Source: an uncultured Methylococcaceae bacterium | GTDB taxonomy: Bacteria; Pseudomonadota; Gammaproteobacteria; Methylococcales; Methylococcaceae | Reading direction: 5' to 3' | DNA: 64,000 nt | Assembly (NCBI GenBank): GCA_903859815.1 | Contig: CAIOOA010000185.1 | Location: 1 to 64,000, forward strand | Shown here: positions 9,540-18,102 of the stretch, in pieces | How positions within the stretch are numbered: position 1 is the stretch's first letter | Layout: the number at the start of each line of letters is the position of its first letter | Made by a program: the position numbers and the translations under genes | Notes under the pieces: model-generated | Told to the model about the DNA's origin: nothing | The model's input: the letters and a program-made list of their open reading frames with translations, nothing else | Databases searched by the model: none

Positions 9540-9743
9540 ATGAATACTGTACTTCACAATCAAGATTTTTATGCTTGGACACAACAACAACTCGACCTAT
9601 TAAGGCAGGGTAATTTCGCACAGATTGATTTAAAAAACCTAATTGGAAACGCTGTAAATTGCTATATGAACGAGCTACATTTCCCTTCTAACCCAATTCC
9701 AACTTTCCCCGGCAATCCTTGCCGGGGCATTCTCTGCTGTTAG
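9540..9743 (+). pseudogene. Truncated DUF29-family gene
   Basis: The first ~35 codons (NQDFYAWTQQQLDLLRQGNF, then DLKNLI) match the start of DUF29 proteins, which are common accessory proteins of unknown function in cyanobacteria and proteobacteria. The family is normally about 140-150 residues. Here the match ends after LKNLI and the remaining ~30 codons are unrelated, so the gene is a 5' remnant. It begins 9 bases after moaE. Confidence 0.6.
9707..9727 (+). terminator. GC-rich hairpin after moaE and the DUF29 remnant
   Basis: CCCCGGCAA and TTGCCGGGG form a perfect 9-base-pair stem with a 3-base loop. Only a poor pyrimidine run (CATTCTCTG) follows. It may be a terminator for moaDE. A second inverted repeat, CTAGATTTT/AAAATCTAG, lies at 9777-9805; that stretch holds no gene. 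Confidence 0.5.
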
Positions 9744-9852
9744 AGACGGGGTAGGAATTAGCGGATTTGCTCACGACTAGATTTTCGGTAACTCTCAAAA
9801 TCTAGCCTTCAGAAATTGACCCCAAAATGTATCGATTCCGCGATAAAGTGAC

Positions 9853-10116
9853 TTAATCACACAGTGTAGGGCCACCGCATCTTTTGGGGACGCTTTCTTT
9901 GCATTTATCAAAATAGGCTTGGCAAGCCGCCGCACCGTCTTTGCTCGCGCATAACTTGAATTCACCTTCGCAGGTAGCCGTCAGCTTCTTCATGCAAAGA
10001 TCGCATTTCGCCTCGTCTTTAGCCAAGACTAAAGGCGCTTCTGCGGAAAAGGCGGGTGAAGGGATGGCTAATGCCAAGAATAAGCCTAGTGTCAAAGTGA
10101 TGGATCGGAAATTCAT
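9853..10116 (-). CDS. Small cysteine-rich secreted protein
   Basis: The precursor has 87 residues. A signal peptide (MNFRSITLTLGLFLALAI, cleavage after AFSA) precedes a mature part of about 60 residues with eight cysteines, including CDLCMKK, ATCEG, KLC, KC and RCGG. These could form four disulfides or bind metal. The ATG at 10116 has GAGGG about 7 bases upstream, better than an in-frame ATG 12 codons earlier. I do not recognise the family. Confidence 0.65.
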   Translation of the reverse strand: MNFRSITLTLGLFLALAIPSPAFSAEAPLVLAKDEAKCDLCMKKLTATCEGEFKLCASKDGAAACQAYFDKCKESVPKRCGGPTLCD

Positions 10117-10317
10117 TGTGTTGCCCTCAGCGTTGTTATGTTTTGTGGACAATGAAACGGGTAACGCGCCATTGCCGTTATTGTGGGTGTAACAAGCCTT
10201 GCTGGACTTTTGAATGCTTTTCCTTTTGCAGTTACGAACAAGCGCAACTAAAAAGTTTAGGGTATGGGGAAAGTCTTATCGAATTGGTTTTTCAATAAGA
10301 CTATCCGATTTCCAGTG

Positions 10318-10620
10318 CTATTGGGGAGGGGTTGAGTCTTTCGCCCCGCATTGGTCTGAAGAGTCCTTGAACTTCACCCCTGTCTGCATGGCCTTCAACG
10401 TGCATTGCCATTGTTCCAAGGTCCGTTTGCTCTGGGCGATATGGCAACTTCCAAGGAGTCGTTTGCGGTCCCGCTCATAAACCGTGGCTTGGGTCATGTA
10501 AAGCTTCATGACTTCTTGGCAAGCGGCGATGCGTTTTTCGGCTTCGACATTGATTGGGTCTTGGGATTCGCAGCCTGTCATTGTCAATAATGCAGCGATT
10601 AGGAAGAGGATTGTTTTCAT
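10318..10620 (-). CDS. Small putative lipoprotein
   Basis: The protein has 100 residues. The N-terminus MKTILFLIAALLTMTGC is a type II signal peptide with a lipobox (TMTGC, Cys17), so it should be lipid-anchored. The mature part is polar and predicted helical, with four more cysteines (AACQE, GSCH, WQCT, DQCGA). No domain was recognised. Downstream of the TIR genes and separated from them by about 55 bases. Confidence 0.65.
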   Translation of the reverse strand: MKTILFLIAALLTMTGCESQDPINVEAEKRIAACQEVMKLYMTQATVYERDRKRLLGSCHIAQSKRTLEQWQCTLKAMQTGVKFKDSSDQCGAKDSTPPQ

Positions 10621-10675
10621 TGTTATGCCCCTGATGAATTGGTTGAAAGAACTATCTTATATTGTTTGATGTAAA

Positions 10676-11047
10676 TCAAGCCGCTACAGATAAACCAGCT
10701 AGATTGACAACTTGGACATTTGCAGAATCAAAGTTTGCGGGTAACGCTGGAGAATTTTCGTCGGGACGCACGACGATAATCCGTTTTCCTAAGGCATCAG
10801 CCATGCCTGCTTCGTAATTGACCCAGTCTGAGCGAGCGCCATCTGGTGTCCACACGACAACCACTGTATCTGCTTGTGAGATGGAACGCTTGATTTCTTG
10901 CCGGGAATCCTCGAATTCCTTGGGTTCATGTGTCATAACCGATAGTTCATTGCCTCCATACAGTTCCTGTTGGCTCAGATTCTTTATGATAGCTGGAATC
11001 TTACTTTCATCTTGTTGAGAATAAGACAAAAAAATATGGTTGGTCAT
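10676..11047 (-). CDS. TIR-domain protein (second of a pair)
   Basis: The protein has 123 residues and is almost exactly one TIR domain. The first strand and BB-loop region are HIFLSYSQQDESKIP, and TVVVVWTPDGARSDWVNYEAG carries the glutamate that is catalytic in NAD-consuming TIR enzymes. RIIVVRPDE forms a later strand. No receptor, effector or membrane part is attached. Its ATG overlaps the stop of the upstream TIR gene (ATGA), so the two are translated together. Bacterial TIR proteins often act in antiphage defence as NADases or second-messenger synthases; that role is inferred here, not shown. Confidence 0.82.
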   Translation of the reverse strand: MTNHIFLSYSQQDESKIPAIIKNLSQQELYGGNELSVMTHEPKEFEDSRQEIKRSISQADTVVVVWTPDGARSDWVNYEAGMADALGKRIIVVRPDENSPALPANFDSANVQVVNLAGLSVAA

Positions 11048-11469
11048 TATGTCACCTGCTTTGAATTGGAATGGAAGATGTTTCGTATATCTTCTGCCAG
11101 TCTACGCCATTGGTCTGAATCATTACATTGGCCGGAAAGCAACAAAGGTGGGGCATTTCGGGATTTTAACTCATCGTACTTGATTTGATGCATTAGGATG
11201 AATGTCGGAATATCAAAAGCATCAGCATAAGCCAACTCCATCCATTGCGTGGCCCCTTTGTTTAGAGTGTTAGGTGTAACAAGAAAAACAACAGCTTTGG
11301 ATTGTTTAACCTGGGCTTTTAGGCTTCGTGCGATGGCTTTCTCGTCACGGGCCTGATCACGTTGATAAGTCCATACCCTCGCATCTAAATCTTGAAGCAA
11401 AGCCTCATATGCAAATTGAAGCAATTCAGCTTCAAAGGCATGTTCGCTCGAATAAGAAAGAAAAATCAT
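11047..11469 (-). CDS. TIR-domain protein (first of a pair)
   Basis: The protein has 140 residues. MIFLSYSSEHAFEAELLQFA begins a TIR fold, AVVFLVTPNTLNKG is the central strand, and ATQWMELAYADAF has the glutamate expected at the NADase active site. It is clearly different in sequence from its partner, so it is not a recent duplicate. It lies 16 bases downstream of rlmB on the same strand, so the pair may be carried on the rnr-rlmB transcript. No ThsA-type SIR2 effector is adjacent, so this is not a textbook Thoeris system. Confidence 0.82.
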   Translation of the reverse strand: MIFLSYSSEHAFEAELLQFAYEALLQDLDARVWTYQRDQARDEKAIARSLKAQVKQSKAVVFLVTPNTLNKGATQWMELAYADAFDIPTFILMHQIKYDELKSRNAPPLLLSGQCNDSDQWRRLAEDIRNIFHSNSKQVT

Positions 11470-11485
11470 GATGCCGATTGCCTTG

Positions 11486-12232
11486 CTAAAATTTACTCCG
11501 TTGCCTCACCGCCTCAAACAATACTATACCTGTCGCCACGGAGACATTCAAACTCTCGACTTGCCCCAACATGGGTATTTTAACCAGAAAATCACAGTTT
11601 TCCCGAGTCAGTCGCCTCATGCCTTTTTCTTCCGCTCCCATGATTAAAGCCAAAGGCATATTCAGGTCGGTTTGATAGATGGTTTTTTCCGCTTCCCCGG
11701 CAGCGCCAACAATCCAGATGCCGGCTTCTTTCAACCATCCCAAGGTACGGGCTAGATTGGTCACTTTATAAAGCGGGACGGTTTCTGCCGCCCCCGAAGC
11801 CACCTTGGCGACGGTGGGAGTGATGCCGACGGATTGGTCTTTGGTGATGATGACACCGTTCACCCCTGCCGCGTCGGCGGTGCGTAGGCAAGCGCCCAAG
11901 TTATGCGGGTCTTGCACATGGTCTAGCACGAGGTAAAAAGCTTGCCCCTGTAAAATATCCAAGGCATCGCGCAAATCGGATTCGCCCAGTTCATGGGCCA
12001 TTTCCAACTCAATGATGACACCTTGATGGTTGCGGCCCTCGGACAACCGATCCAGCTCTTTGCGATTGGCAATATGGATGCTGACCCCGGCAAGTTCCAA
12101 TTCTTGTTTGATTCGGGTCAACTTGGCATCCATCCGACCAATGTCCAACCATGCAGCCGTCAATTTGTCAGGTGTGTGCTCCAACGCTGATTGGGCGGCG
12201 TGTAGGCCGACGATGCGACGCTTCCCGCTCAT
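11486..12232 (-). CDS. rlmB: 23S rRNA (guanosine-2'-O-)-methyltransferase RlmB
   Basis: This SpoU/TrmH-family (SPOUT) methyltransferase of 248 residues modifies a guanosine (G2251 in E. coli) of 23S rRNA. An N-terminal substrate-binding part (KRRIVGLHAAQSALE) is followed by motif 1 DHVQDPHNLGACLRTADAAG, motif 2 LALIMGAEEKGM and motif 3 IPMLGQVESLNVSVATGI, which form the trefoil-knot SAM site. Its start overlaps the rnr stop (ATGA); rnr-rlmB is a conserved gene pair. Confidence 0.97.
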   Translation of the reverse strand: MSGKRRIVGLHAAQSALEHTPDKLTAAWLDIGRMDAKLTRIKQELELAGVSIHIANRKELDRLSEGRNHQGVIIELEMAHELGESDLRDALDILQGQAFYLVLDHVQDPHNLGACLRTADAAGVNGVIITKDQSVGITPTVAKVASGAAETVPLYKVTNLARTLGWLKEAGIWIVGAAGEAEKTIYQTDLNMPLALIMGAEEKGMRRLTRENCDFLVKIPMLGQVESLNVSVATGIVLFEAVRQRSKF

Positions 12233-14595
12233 GACGGCTTCTTGGCACTGCTACGGCTGCGACGCTTGCGTGGCTTGCCTTCGGATTTCTCCTTGGTTTT
12301 GACCGCAGATTTTTCCTGAGGTTTGACTTTGGGCTTTTCAGGCTCTTTTGCTTCGACTTGACTGGCGGTCTTTTTCCCCGTTCCGCTCTTTTTCTTCTTC
12401 TCTGACGAAATCAACTCAAAATCAATTTTCCTTTCGTCCAAATCGACACGGGCCACTTTTACCCTTACTTTATCGCCTAGCCGATAAACCACCCCACTGC
12501 GCTCGCCTTGTAAACGATGGCCAATCGGGTCATAGTGGAAATAATCACGGTCTAAGTTGGAGATATGCACCAAACCTTCGACAAAAATATCCTTGAGTTC
12601 AACGAAAAAGCCAAAGGAGGTGACAGCAGTGATAATGCCGTTAAACTCTTCACCCAAACGGGATTGCATGTACTCGCACTTGAGCCAAGCCACGACATCA
12701 CGGGTCGCATCATCGGCGCGGCGTTCGGCGGCGGAACAATGCTCTCCGAACTGCACCATTTGCGGTTGGGAATAGCCAAAGGTTTCAGGCGGTCGACCTT
12801 CAAAGATGTATTTGATGCCACGATGAACCAATAAGTCAGGATAACGACGGATGGGCGAAGTGAAATGGGTGTAGGATTCCAATGCCAGCCCGAAGTGGCC
12901 TTTCTTTTCCGGGCTGTACACCGCTTGCGATAATGAGCGCAATAGCACCGTTTGAATTAAATGCTTATCCGCCCTGTCGCCGAGTTGTGAAAGCAAATGG
13001 AAATAGTCTTTGGGCGATGGCTTTTCTTCACCTCCCAGCCGCAGTCCTACCCCACCCAAGAAAGTACGCAGATCGGCAAGCTTTTCGGCTGAGGGGCCGT
13101 CATGGTTGCGCAATAAATGGGGGATTTTTGCCTTACTAAGGAATTTTGCCGCTGCGGTATTGGCAGCCAACATGCATTCTTCGATAAGGCGGTGGGCATC
13201 ATTACGATTGACAGGCACGATATTTTCGATCTTGCGATCCGGGCCGAAGACAATCTTAGATTCTTGACTGTCAAAATCCATCGCCCCGCGCTCTTCCCTG
13301 GCTTTGTGCAGCACTTGGTAGACCGCATACAGATTTTCCAAATGCTTCAGCAGGGGTTTGCGCTCAGCCCTAAGCTTTTTATCCCTTTCCACCAGAATCT
13401 TGGCCACTTCCGTATACGTCAGTCGTGCGTGAGAGCGCATCACGGCAGGGTAGAATTTTGTTCGAATGGTCTTGCCTTCGCCATTCAACAGCATTTCACA
13501 CACCATGCATAGACGGTCTTCCTCCGGGTTGATGGAACACAGCCCATTGGACAGAATTTCCGGCAGCATCGGTATGACACGTTCGGGAAAATAAACCGAG
13601 GTTCCACGCTTTTGCGCTTCCCTGTCAAGAGCAGTGCCGGGGCGGACATAATGCGACACATCGGCAATGGCAACGTAAAGCCTCCACCCTTTCGGTGTGG
13701 ATTCGCAGTACACCGCATCGTCGAAATCCCTGGCATCCTCGCCATCTATCGTGACCAACGGAAGTTTGCGAATGTCAATCCGGCCGTCCTTGGCTTCTTC
13801 CGGCACTTCCCTCGTCAGGCTGGCTATTTCCTGCTCCACTTCCTCAGGCCAGACATTGGGCAGGTCATGGGCACGGATAGCCACTTCGATTTCCATGCCA
13901 GGAGCCAGATGCTCGCCCAACACCTCGACAACCCGGCCTATCGGCTCCCGACGGCGGGAGGGGTATTCAAGGATTTCCACCACCACAATTTGCCCGTGCT
14001 GGGCGTCGCCTAGCCCTTCTTCGGGAATCAAAATGTCATGGGTGATATGTTTATTATCCGCGCTGACACTGGCGATGCCACTTTCCCGGTAAAGCCGCCC
14101 GACTAGGTGTTTCGTATTGCGTTCCAATACCTCAATGATAGAGGCTTCGCGCCGGCCTCGCCGGTCCACCCCGCGCACACTGGCAACCGCACGGTCTTCG
14201 TGCATCAATTGCCGCATTTCGGAGGGGGGAATGAATAAGTCGTCGCCGCCTTCATCGGGCCTGAGAAACCCGAAACCGTCGGGATGCCCAAGAACCCGCC
14301 CGGCAATCAAGTCTTTTTGGTTGACTTGGCAATAGCGGTCTCGCCGATTGCGTAAGATTTGACCATCCCTTTCCATGGCCTTGAGCCGCCGGTGCAAGGA
14401 TTCGATGTCCTCCTCTTCGAACACCCCCAACAAGGGGGCCAGTTCTTCCAGTCTGAGCGGAACGCCTTGTTCCTTCAACACTTGGAGAATGAGTTCCCGG
14501 CTTGGAATCGGGCGTTCGTATTTTTGCGCCTCTCTTTCAGCGTAGGGGTCGGTATATTTGAAGTCTTTTGCCTTCGTTTTAGAAGGTGATGTCAT
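12229..14595 (-). CDS. rnr: Ribonuclease R
   Basis: This 3'-5' exoribonuclease of 788 residues degrades structured RNA. An N-terminal winged-helix part (SRELILQVLKEQGVPL) is followed by cold-shock domains, and the catalytic RNB domain has TIDGEDARDFDDAVYCE, whose aspartates bind Mg2+. HFTSPIRRYPDLLVHR is the conserved late RNB block. A C-terminal S1 domain (GIITAVTSFGFFVEL) is followed by a Lys-rich tail that may aid RNA unwinding. It heads the rnr-rlmB-TIR-TIR gene string. Confidence 0.97.
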   Translation of the reverse strand: MTSPSKTKAKDFKYTDPYAEREAQKYERPIPSRELILQVLKEQGVPLRLEELAPLLGVFEEEDIESLHRRLKAMERDGQILRNRRDRYCQVNQKDLIAGRVLGHPDGFGFLRPDEGGDDLFIPPSEMRQLMHEDRAVASVRGVDRRGRREASIIEVLERNTKHLVGRLYRESGIASVSADNKHITHDILIPEEGLGDAQHGQIVVVEILEYPSRRREPIGRVVEVLGEHLAPGMEIEVAIRAHDLPNVWPEEVEQEIASLTREVPEEAKDGRIDIRKLPLVTIDGEDARDFDDAVYCESTPKGWRLYVAIADVSHYVRPGTALDREAQKRGTSVYFPERVIPMLPEILSNGLCSINPEEDRLCMVCEMLLNGEGKTIRTKFYPAVMRSHARLTYTEVAKILVERDKKLRAERKPLLKHLENLYAVYQVLHKAREERGAMDFDSQESKIVFGPDRKIENIVPVNRNDAHRLIEECMLAANTAAAKFLSKAKIPHLLRNHDGPSAEKLADLRTFLGGVGLRLGGEEKPSPKDYFHLLSQLGDRADKHLIQTVLLRSLSQAVYSPEKKGHFGLALESYTHFTSPIRRYPDLLVHRGIKYIFEGRPPETFGYSQPQMVQFGEHCSAAERRADDATRDVVAWLKCEYMQSRLGEEFNGIITAVTSFGFFVELKDIFVEGLVHISNLDRDYFHYDPIGHRLQGERSGVVYRLGDKVRVKVARVDLDERKIDFELISSEKKKKSGTGKKTASQVEAKEPEKPKVKPQEKSAVKTKEKSEGKPRKRRSRSSAKKPS

Positions 14596-14860
14596 GGATA
14601 GCTTGTCCTGTGATAAATCGCATTTCTGTCAAACCTTGGTCGGTCTTGACTTTTCCAGTGGGGTATAAGTTCGTTGTGTAATGATAAATCAGTTCGAGTC
14701 GTTTGGCGCGAAAGCGAAGAAAGAAAAATAAAATATCTGAAGAAATAGGTCTATGAGCCAAGATATGGAATAATTTGCAGCGTAGTCCCCGCTCACCCAA
14801 ATGAGGGGACAACCAACAAGCGACTTTTCACTCTCACAACATTGTTCAGAGATTTAACTT

Positions 14861-15241
14861 ATGCAGAGCAAAAAAAAATCGCCTGACCACAGCAAGCTGG
14901 ATCGCGTTGTGGCCGAAGCTAGGCGTAATCAAGAAGAGCGCGAGCGCGGCTACCGCGAACAAGCGCTCAAACTCTATCCCTGGATTTGCGGTCGCTGCGC
15001 ACGAGAATTTGACCTGAAGAACGTGCGTGAATTAACCGTACACCACAAGAACCACAACCATGACGACAATCCATCGGACGGCAGTAATTGGGAATTATTG
15101 TGCCTCTATTGCCACGATGAAGAACATAGAAGATATATCACGGCGGGTACTTATGGCGGCTCCAACACCGACAAACCCAAAGACCTAGGCGGCGGTCACA
15201 AACCGTTCGCCGATTTGGCCTCTTTGTTGACCAAAAAGTGA
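14861..15241 (+). CDS. yajD: YajD-like HNH nuclease
   Basis: The protein has 126 residues. An HNH nuclease domain with a zinc knuckle is visible: CGRCAREFD...LTVHHKNHNHDDNP...NWELLCLYCHDEEH, giving CxxC, HH, N and CxxCH. Length and motif spacing match YajD. The substrate is not established for this family. The ATG at 14861 lies 11 bases after a weak GAG stretch. Monocistronic, divergent from rnr. Confidence 0.88.
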   Translation: MQSKKKSPDHSKLDRVVAEARRNQEERERGYREQALKLYPWICGRCAREFDLKNVRELTVHHKNHNHDDNPSDGSNWELLCLYCHDEEHRRYITAGTYGGSNTDKPKDLGGGHKPFADLASLLTKK

Positions 15242-15378
15242 CGCAGAAGCCGTGAGACCAAATTTGCTTGGATGCTGTAAAGCAGTCACAGCTTGCCCTA
15301 GTGAACCCCATATGGAACTCGTCTCAATGCCCTTGGAATTTAGCATAAACATTAATCTGAAATACTGGAGAACCTAAA

Positions 15379-15780
15379 ATGATCAATCGACTTGCACCTA
15401 TGCTGCTCTCCCCGATACTCCTAGCACTAACCCTGAGTCCTTCCAGTTCATGGGCTTATGGTGGCGGAGGCGGAGGTGCGGCAAGTTGCGCAGAGGCAAA
15501 ATTTTACGATGAAACCCCTGCCAGAAACTCGGCCCTCCCATCGCTTGGAGATATTGCGATAGTGGCTTCGGACAATACGGAAATTCCTTCCTTGGACATG
15601 CAAGTCAATGGCAAAACAATTAAGCCTGAGGTAACCCAGCGAAGATCGGGAGAATGGGAATTAAAAGCCAAATTACCTGAACCCATTACCCAACCCGGCA
15701 AAGTACGCATCACGCTATCCGCAAAATCCAAGGAAGGCTGCGCGACTTTTTTCCCCTATTATCTTGAAATCAAACAATAA
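15379..15780 (+). CDS. Exported protein of unknown function
   Basis: The precursor has 133 residues. A signal peptide (MINRLAPMLLSPILLALTL, cleavage near SSWA) is followed by a YGGGGGG tract and a compact beta-rich domain with two cysteines (ASCAEA and EGCATF) that may form a disulfide. The alternating polar pattern after residue 60 suggests an immunoglobulin-like sandwich. TGGAG lies about 7 bases before the ATG. The family is not recognised. Confidence 0.65.
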   Translation: MINRLAPMLLSPILLALTLSPSSSWAYGGGGGGAASCAEAKFYDETPARNSALPSLGDIAIVASDNTEIPSLDMQVNGKTIKPEVTQRRSGEWELKAKLPEPITQPGKVRITLSAKSKEGCATFFPYYLEIKQ

Positions 15781-15848
15781 TCCAAGCAGGGGAAAACCGA
15801 CCTATGGAGGCATGGCCGGCACACTCGATGTTTGCTAAATGCTAAGCT

Positions 15849-16373
15849 TTAATGTAGGCCACCGGGAGCTGTCTTGGCATCCCCCTTAACGGGTAGTAGA
15901 CCAACAAATCTCCCCTCCGCCTCGGAAAACAAGCGGTAATTCGGCTCGCCGAATGTCCGCTTTTTTTTCGACGCCCCTTTGGGCTTGATGGGCATTTGCG
16001 CAAGCCATAATCCGTGGCGCGTCTCGACGGATATGGTGACAATATCGACCCGATACGGCGAGGCGGCAATTGATCCATAACGCTCCAAAATAGCTTTATA
16101 ATTTCGTGCCTTATCCTCCGGCAATGACCATGCTTCCATGATGACGGCAACAAAGTCGGCTTCCAACTCTTGTGCGGCTTGGCGAATGCCCATGGACGAA
16201 TTGTCTTTGGCTTCGGCTGTGGAGGTGTCAAATAACACTGGCACGGTGATGCCTGTGGTGAAATTGCCAACAAACGCCACTGGATGTAAAGACTGCCCTT
16301 CTTCCATAAATTTTCTTGCGGTCTCAATTAATGGATTTAAGGTGTCCAAGTAGGCTTGAGGGATGGTGCTCAC
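15849..16373 (-). CDS. Hypothetical protein, 174 residues
   Basis: No signal peptide or membrane segment is present, so it is probably cytoplasmic. The N-terminus is predicted helical (LIETARKFMEEGQSL), followed by a mixed alpha/beta part (AFVGNFTTGITVPVLFD, ADFVAVIMEAWSLP, RVDIVTISVETRHG). The start is the GTG at 16373, with GGAG about 7 bases upstream. No family was recognised. Codon use and a clear ribosome-binding site support it as a real gene. Confidence 0.6.
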   Translation of the reverse strand: MSTIPQAYLDTLNPLIETARKFMEEGQSLHPVAFVGNFTTGITVPVLFDTSTAEAKDNSSMGIRQAAQELEADFVAVIMEAWSLPEDKARNYKAILERYGSIAASPYRVDIVTISVETRHGLWLAQMPIKPKGASKKKRTFGEPNYRLFSEAEGRFVGLLPVKGDAKTAPGGLH

Positions 16374-16431
16374 AGTTTATCTCCGAGATAGGTCACAGAT
16401 AGTATTGGTTTCGGGCCAAGAGAGGGAAGAA

Positions 16432-16719
16432 TTAAGGGTTTGGTGTCTTGTTGAGATTGTCCGGGTTGTCAGGGTGTTTGCGTATCCTCTTGGAAAGCCT
16501 TTGTAATTGTCGAAACATTTGTTGACGTTTGTGCTGCGGGACATACGTCCCATCGGGATACCTCCAATCCCACACACTAGAATTCAGTGTATCTTTCTCT
16601 TGAACCAAGTCTTCATAGGAATGTCTTCTGAGATGAAGGATATTCCAGCGATAAATCCATGCAACAGCCGCTATCGACAACACTAAAAAAAAAATAAAAT
16701 AATACCAGATTAGTTGCAT
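16432..16719 (-). CDS. Small single-pass membrane protein
   Basis: The protein has 95 residues. One hydrophobic segment at residues 3-22 (IWYYFIFFLVLSIAAVAWIY) is followed by a basic, polar tail (RRHSYEDLV, QQMFRQLQRLSKRIRKH), so it is probably a membrane-anchored cytoplasmic peptide. A-rich sequence lies upstream of the ATG. The family is unknown, and the call rests on open frame, start and composition only. Confidence 0.45.
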   Translation of the reverse strand: MQLIWYYFIFFLVLSIAAVAWIYRWNILHLRRHSYEDLVQEKDTLNSSVWDWRYPDGTYVPQHKRQQMFRQLQRLSKRIRKHPDNPDNLNKTPNP

Positions 16720-16763
16720 TGGATAGTTCTTATTATAATTATTAAAAACTTGTCAATTCACTA

Positions 16764-17792
16764 TTATTGTGGTTTTTTACCATGGCTTCCAACCATTAGC
16801 AGCAAGCCTCCCAGTAAAAAACAAAACAAAGTTGATGGTTCGGGTATCACACCGGCAAGCCCCGCAAGGGTGGCAACCCCCATGCGGGTAATATCAGTGG
16901 CATAAGCAAAATCCAGATAAGCGGTGGTGTCTGTCGTTTGGTGATAATTCGGATTATGTGAGGGAATGCTGCTGGGTGCAGCCTCAATGGCAAACGCAGA
17001 GGACGACCCTGGAAAAAAACTGGAATGAAAGTAATAATGATCACTCCCATACAAATTGCTATAGTTCAAGGTAGTCGTCAAGTTGGTGTATTTTAGGCGA
17101 TTTCCCTCCATTGCATTCACTAAATTTGGATCGCCCGCCAAAAATACATTTTTGGCCCCACTATTGCCGGGATAGGCTATCATGTCGAAATTCAACATGC
17201 CAAGAACCTGTTCGCCACTGGCTTTCGCCTTCGCAGCGTAAGCTTGGCTACCTCTCAATCCCTGTTCTTCTAGATTAAATCCGAAAAATTTAATCGTCGC
17301 ATCAAAAGCATAGCCCACCATGGCCCTTGCCATTTCCAATACAGCCGCCATGCCACTGGCATTGTCATCGGCCCCTGGCGCACTGGCCGTAGGGTTAGAA
17401 AATGTGGTGGAGTCCATGTGCGCCCCGACGATGTAAACCTGTTCAGGATGGGTTTTCCCCGGCAGCGTGGCAACCACATTGTTGTAGGAATTCCCGTTAT
17501 AAGTGAAGAGATCATAGCTAACATCTAAGCCGAAACCAAAAAATGTATCCCGTATATATTTGAGGGCATCAAGATTGCCTTGCGTGGTGTAATAACGAGT
17601 TTGGAAATCCTGTAAATCTTCCACATAACCGGTATAGTCAGTTTGGGAAATTTTCCCCACGATGCCATCTATCGGACTTGCAAATAACGACCTGACAGGT
17701 AAAAGCAGCATCCACAAAAGGAAGATAAAGCAAAATTGAACCCTAGGCTTAGAAAAATAATTCTTCGATAAACAGCTTGAATTTAAAGACAT
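16764..17792 (-). CDS. M28-family zinc peptidase with PEP-CTERM anchor (copy B)
   Basis: The protein has 342 residues. A signal-peptide-like segment (about residues 17-38) precedes an M28 aminopeptidase domain. Visible metal-ligand blocks are VGAHMDS (His, Asp), PGADDNASG (bridging Asp), NLEEQGLRGS (catalytic Glu and ligand Glu) and NFDMIAYPG (Asp). The C-terminus is a PEP-CTERM sorting signal: IPEPST, a hydrophobic stretch, then GSHGKK. It should therefore be exported and processed by an exosortase. It is nearly the same as the gene at 18077-19108, from which it arose by tandem duplication. Confidence 0.88.
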   Translation of the reverse strand: MSLNSSCLSKNYFSKPRVQFCFIFLLWMLLLPVRSLFASPIDGIVGKISQTDYTGYVEDLQDFQTRYYTTQGNLDALKYIRDTFFGFGLDVSYDLFTYNGNSYNNVVATLPGKTHPEQVYIVGAHMDSTTFSNPTASAPGADDNASGMAAVLEMARAMVGYAFDATIKFFGFNLEEQGLRGSQAYAAKAKASGEQVLGMLNFDMIAYPGNSGAKNVFLAGDPNLVNAMEGNRLKYTNLTTTLNYSNLYGSDHYYFHSSFFPGSSSAFAIEAAPSSIPSHNPNYHQTTDTTAYLDFAYATDITRMGVATLAGLAGVIPEPSTLFCFLLGGLLLMVGSHGKKPQ

Positions 17793-17865
17793 CAGTATCT
17801 CCTAGTGGGTTGGAAATCAGCGCAAGATCGTCATGGGTTGTCATCCATTGTAGCGCAAAGCAAGT

Positions 17866-18102
17866 TTACAAACTTTCACTAACGCTGCAAAAGAAAGCTT
17901 TAAGATAATCGGTTTCAGGTATTGCCGGGTGTATGGGATGGTTCGGGCCTTGCCCCCCTTGGACAATGAACGCCATGTGACGGTCACCATGGCGGGCAGC
18001 GGCGCGGAGGATGTCATGCAGCACTTCCCTGTGCAGATGATGCGAACAGGTCGCCGACATCAAAATACCACCTGGCTCAAAGTTTTTTACCACGGCTTCC
18101 AA
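17866..18102 (-). pseudogene. Duplicated 3' fragment of the rlmI-like gene
   Basis: From GGILMSATCSHHLHREVLHD to the end ETDYLKAFFCSVSESL this frame repeats the last ~65 residues of the gene at 19180-20376 with only a few differences (for example SATC for SASC, IVQG for IAQG). The upstream bases instead come from the 3' end of peptidase copy A, so the copied unit joins at about 18076. It lacks the SAM-binding site and cannot be an active methyltransferase. Confidence 0.85.

Noticed and set aside
10676-11469. Thoeris defence system
   Set aside because: TIR proteins are present but no ThsA (SIR2/SLOG) or other effector is adjacent, so the name is not justified.
14579-14812. 77-residue frame upstream of rnr on the minus strand
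   Set aside because: No ribosome-binding site, odd composition, overlap with the rnr start and no family resemblance.
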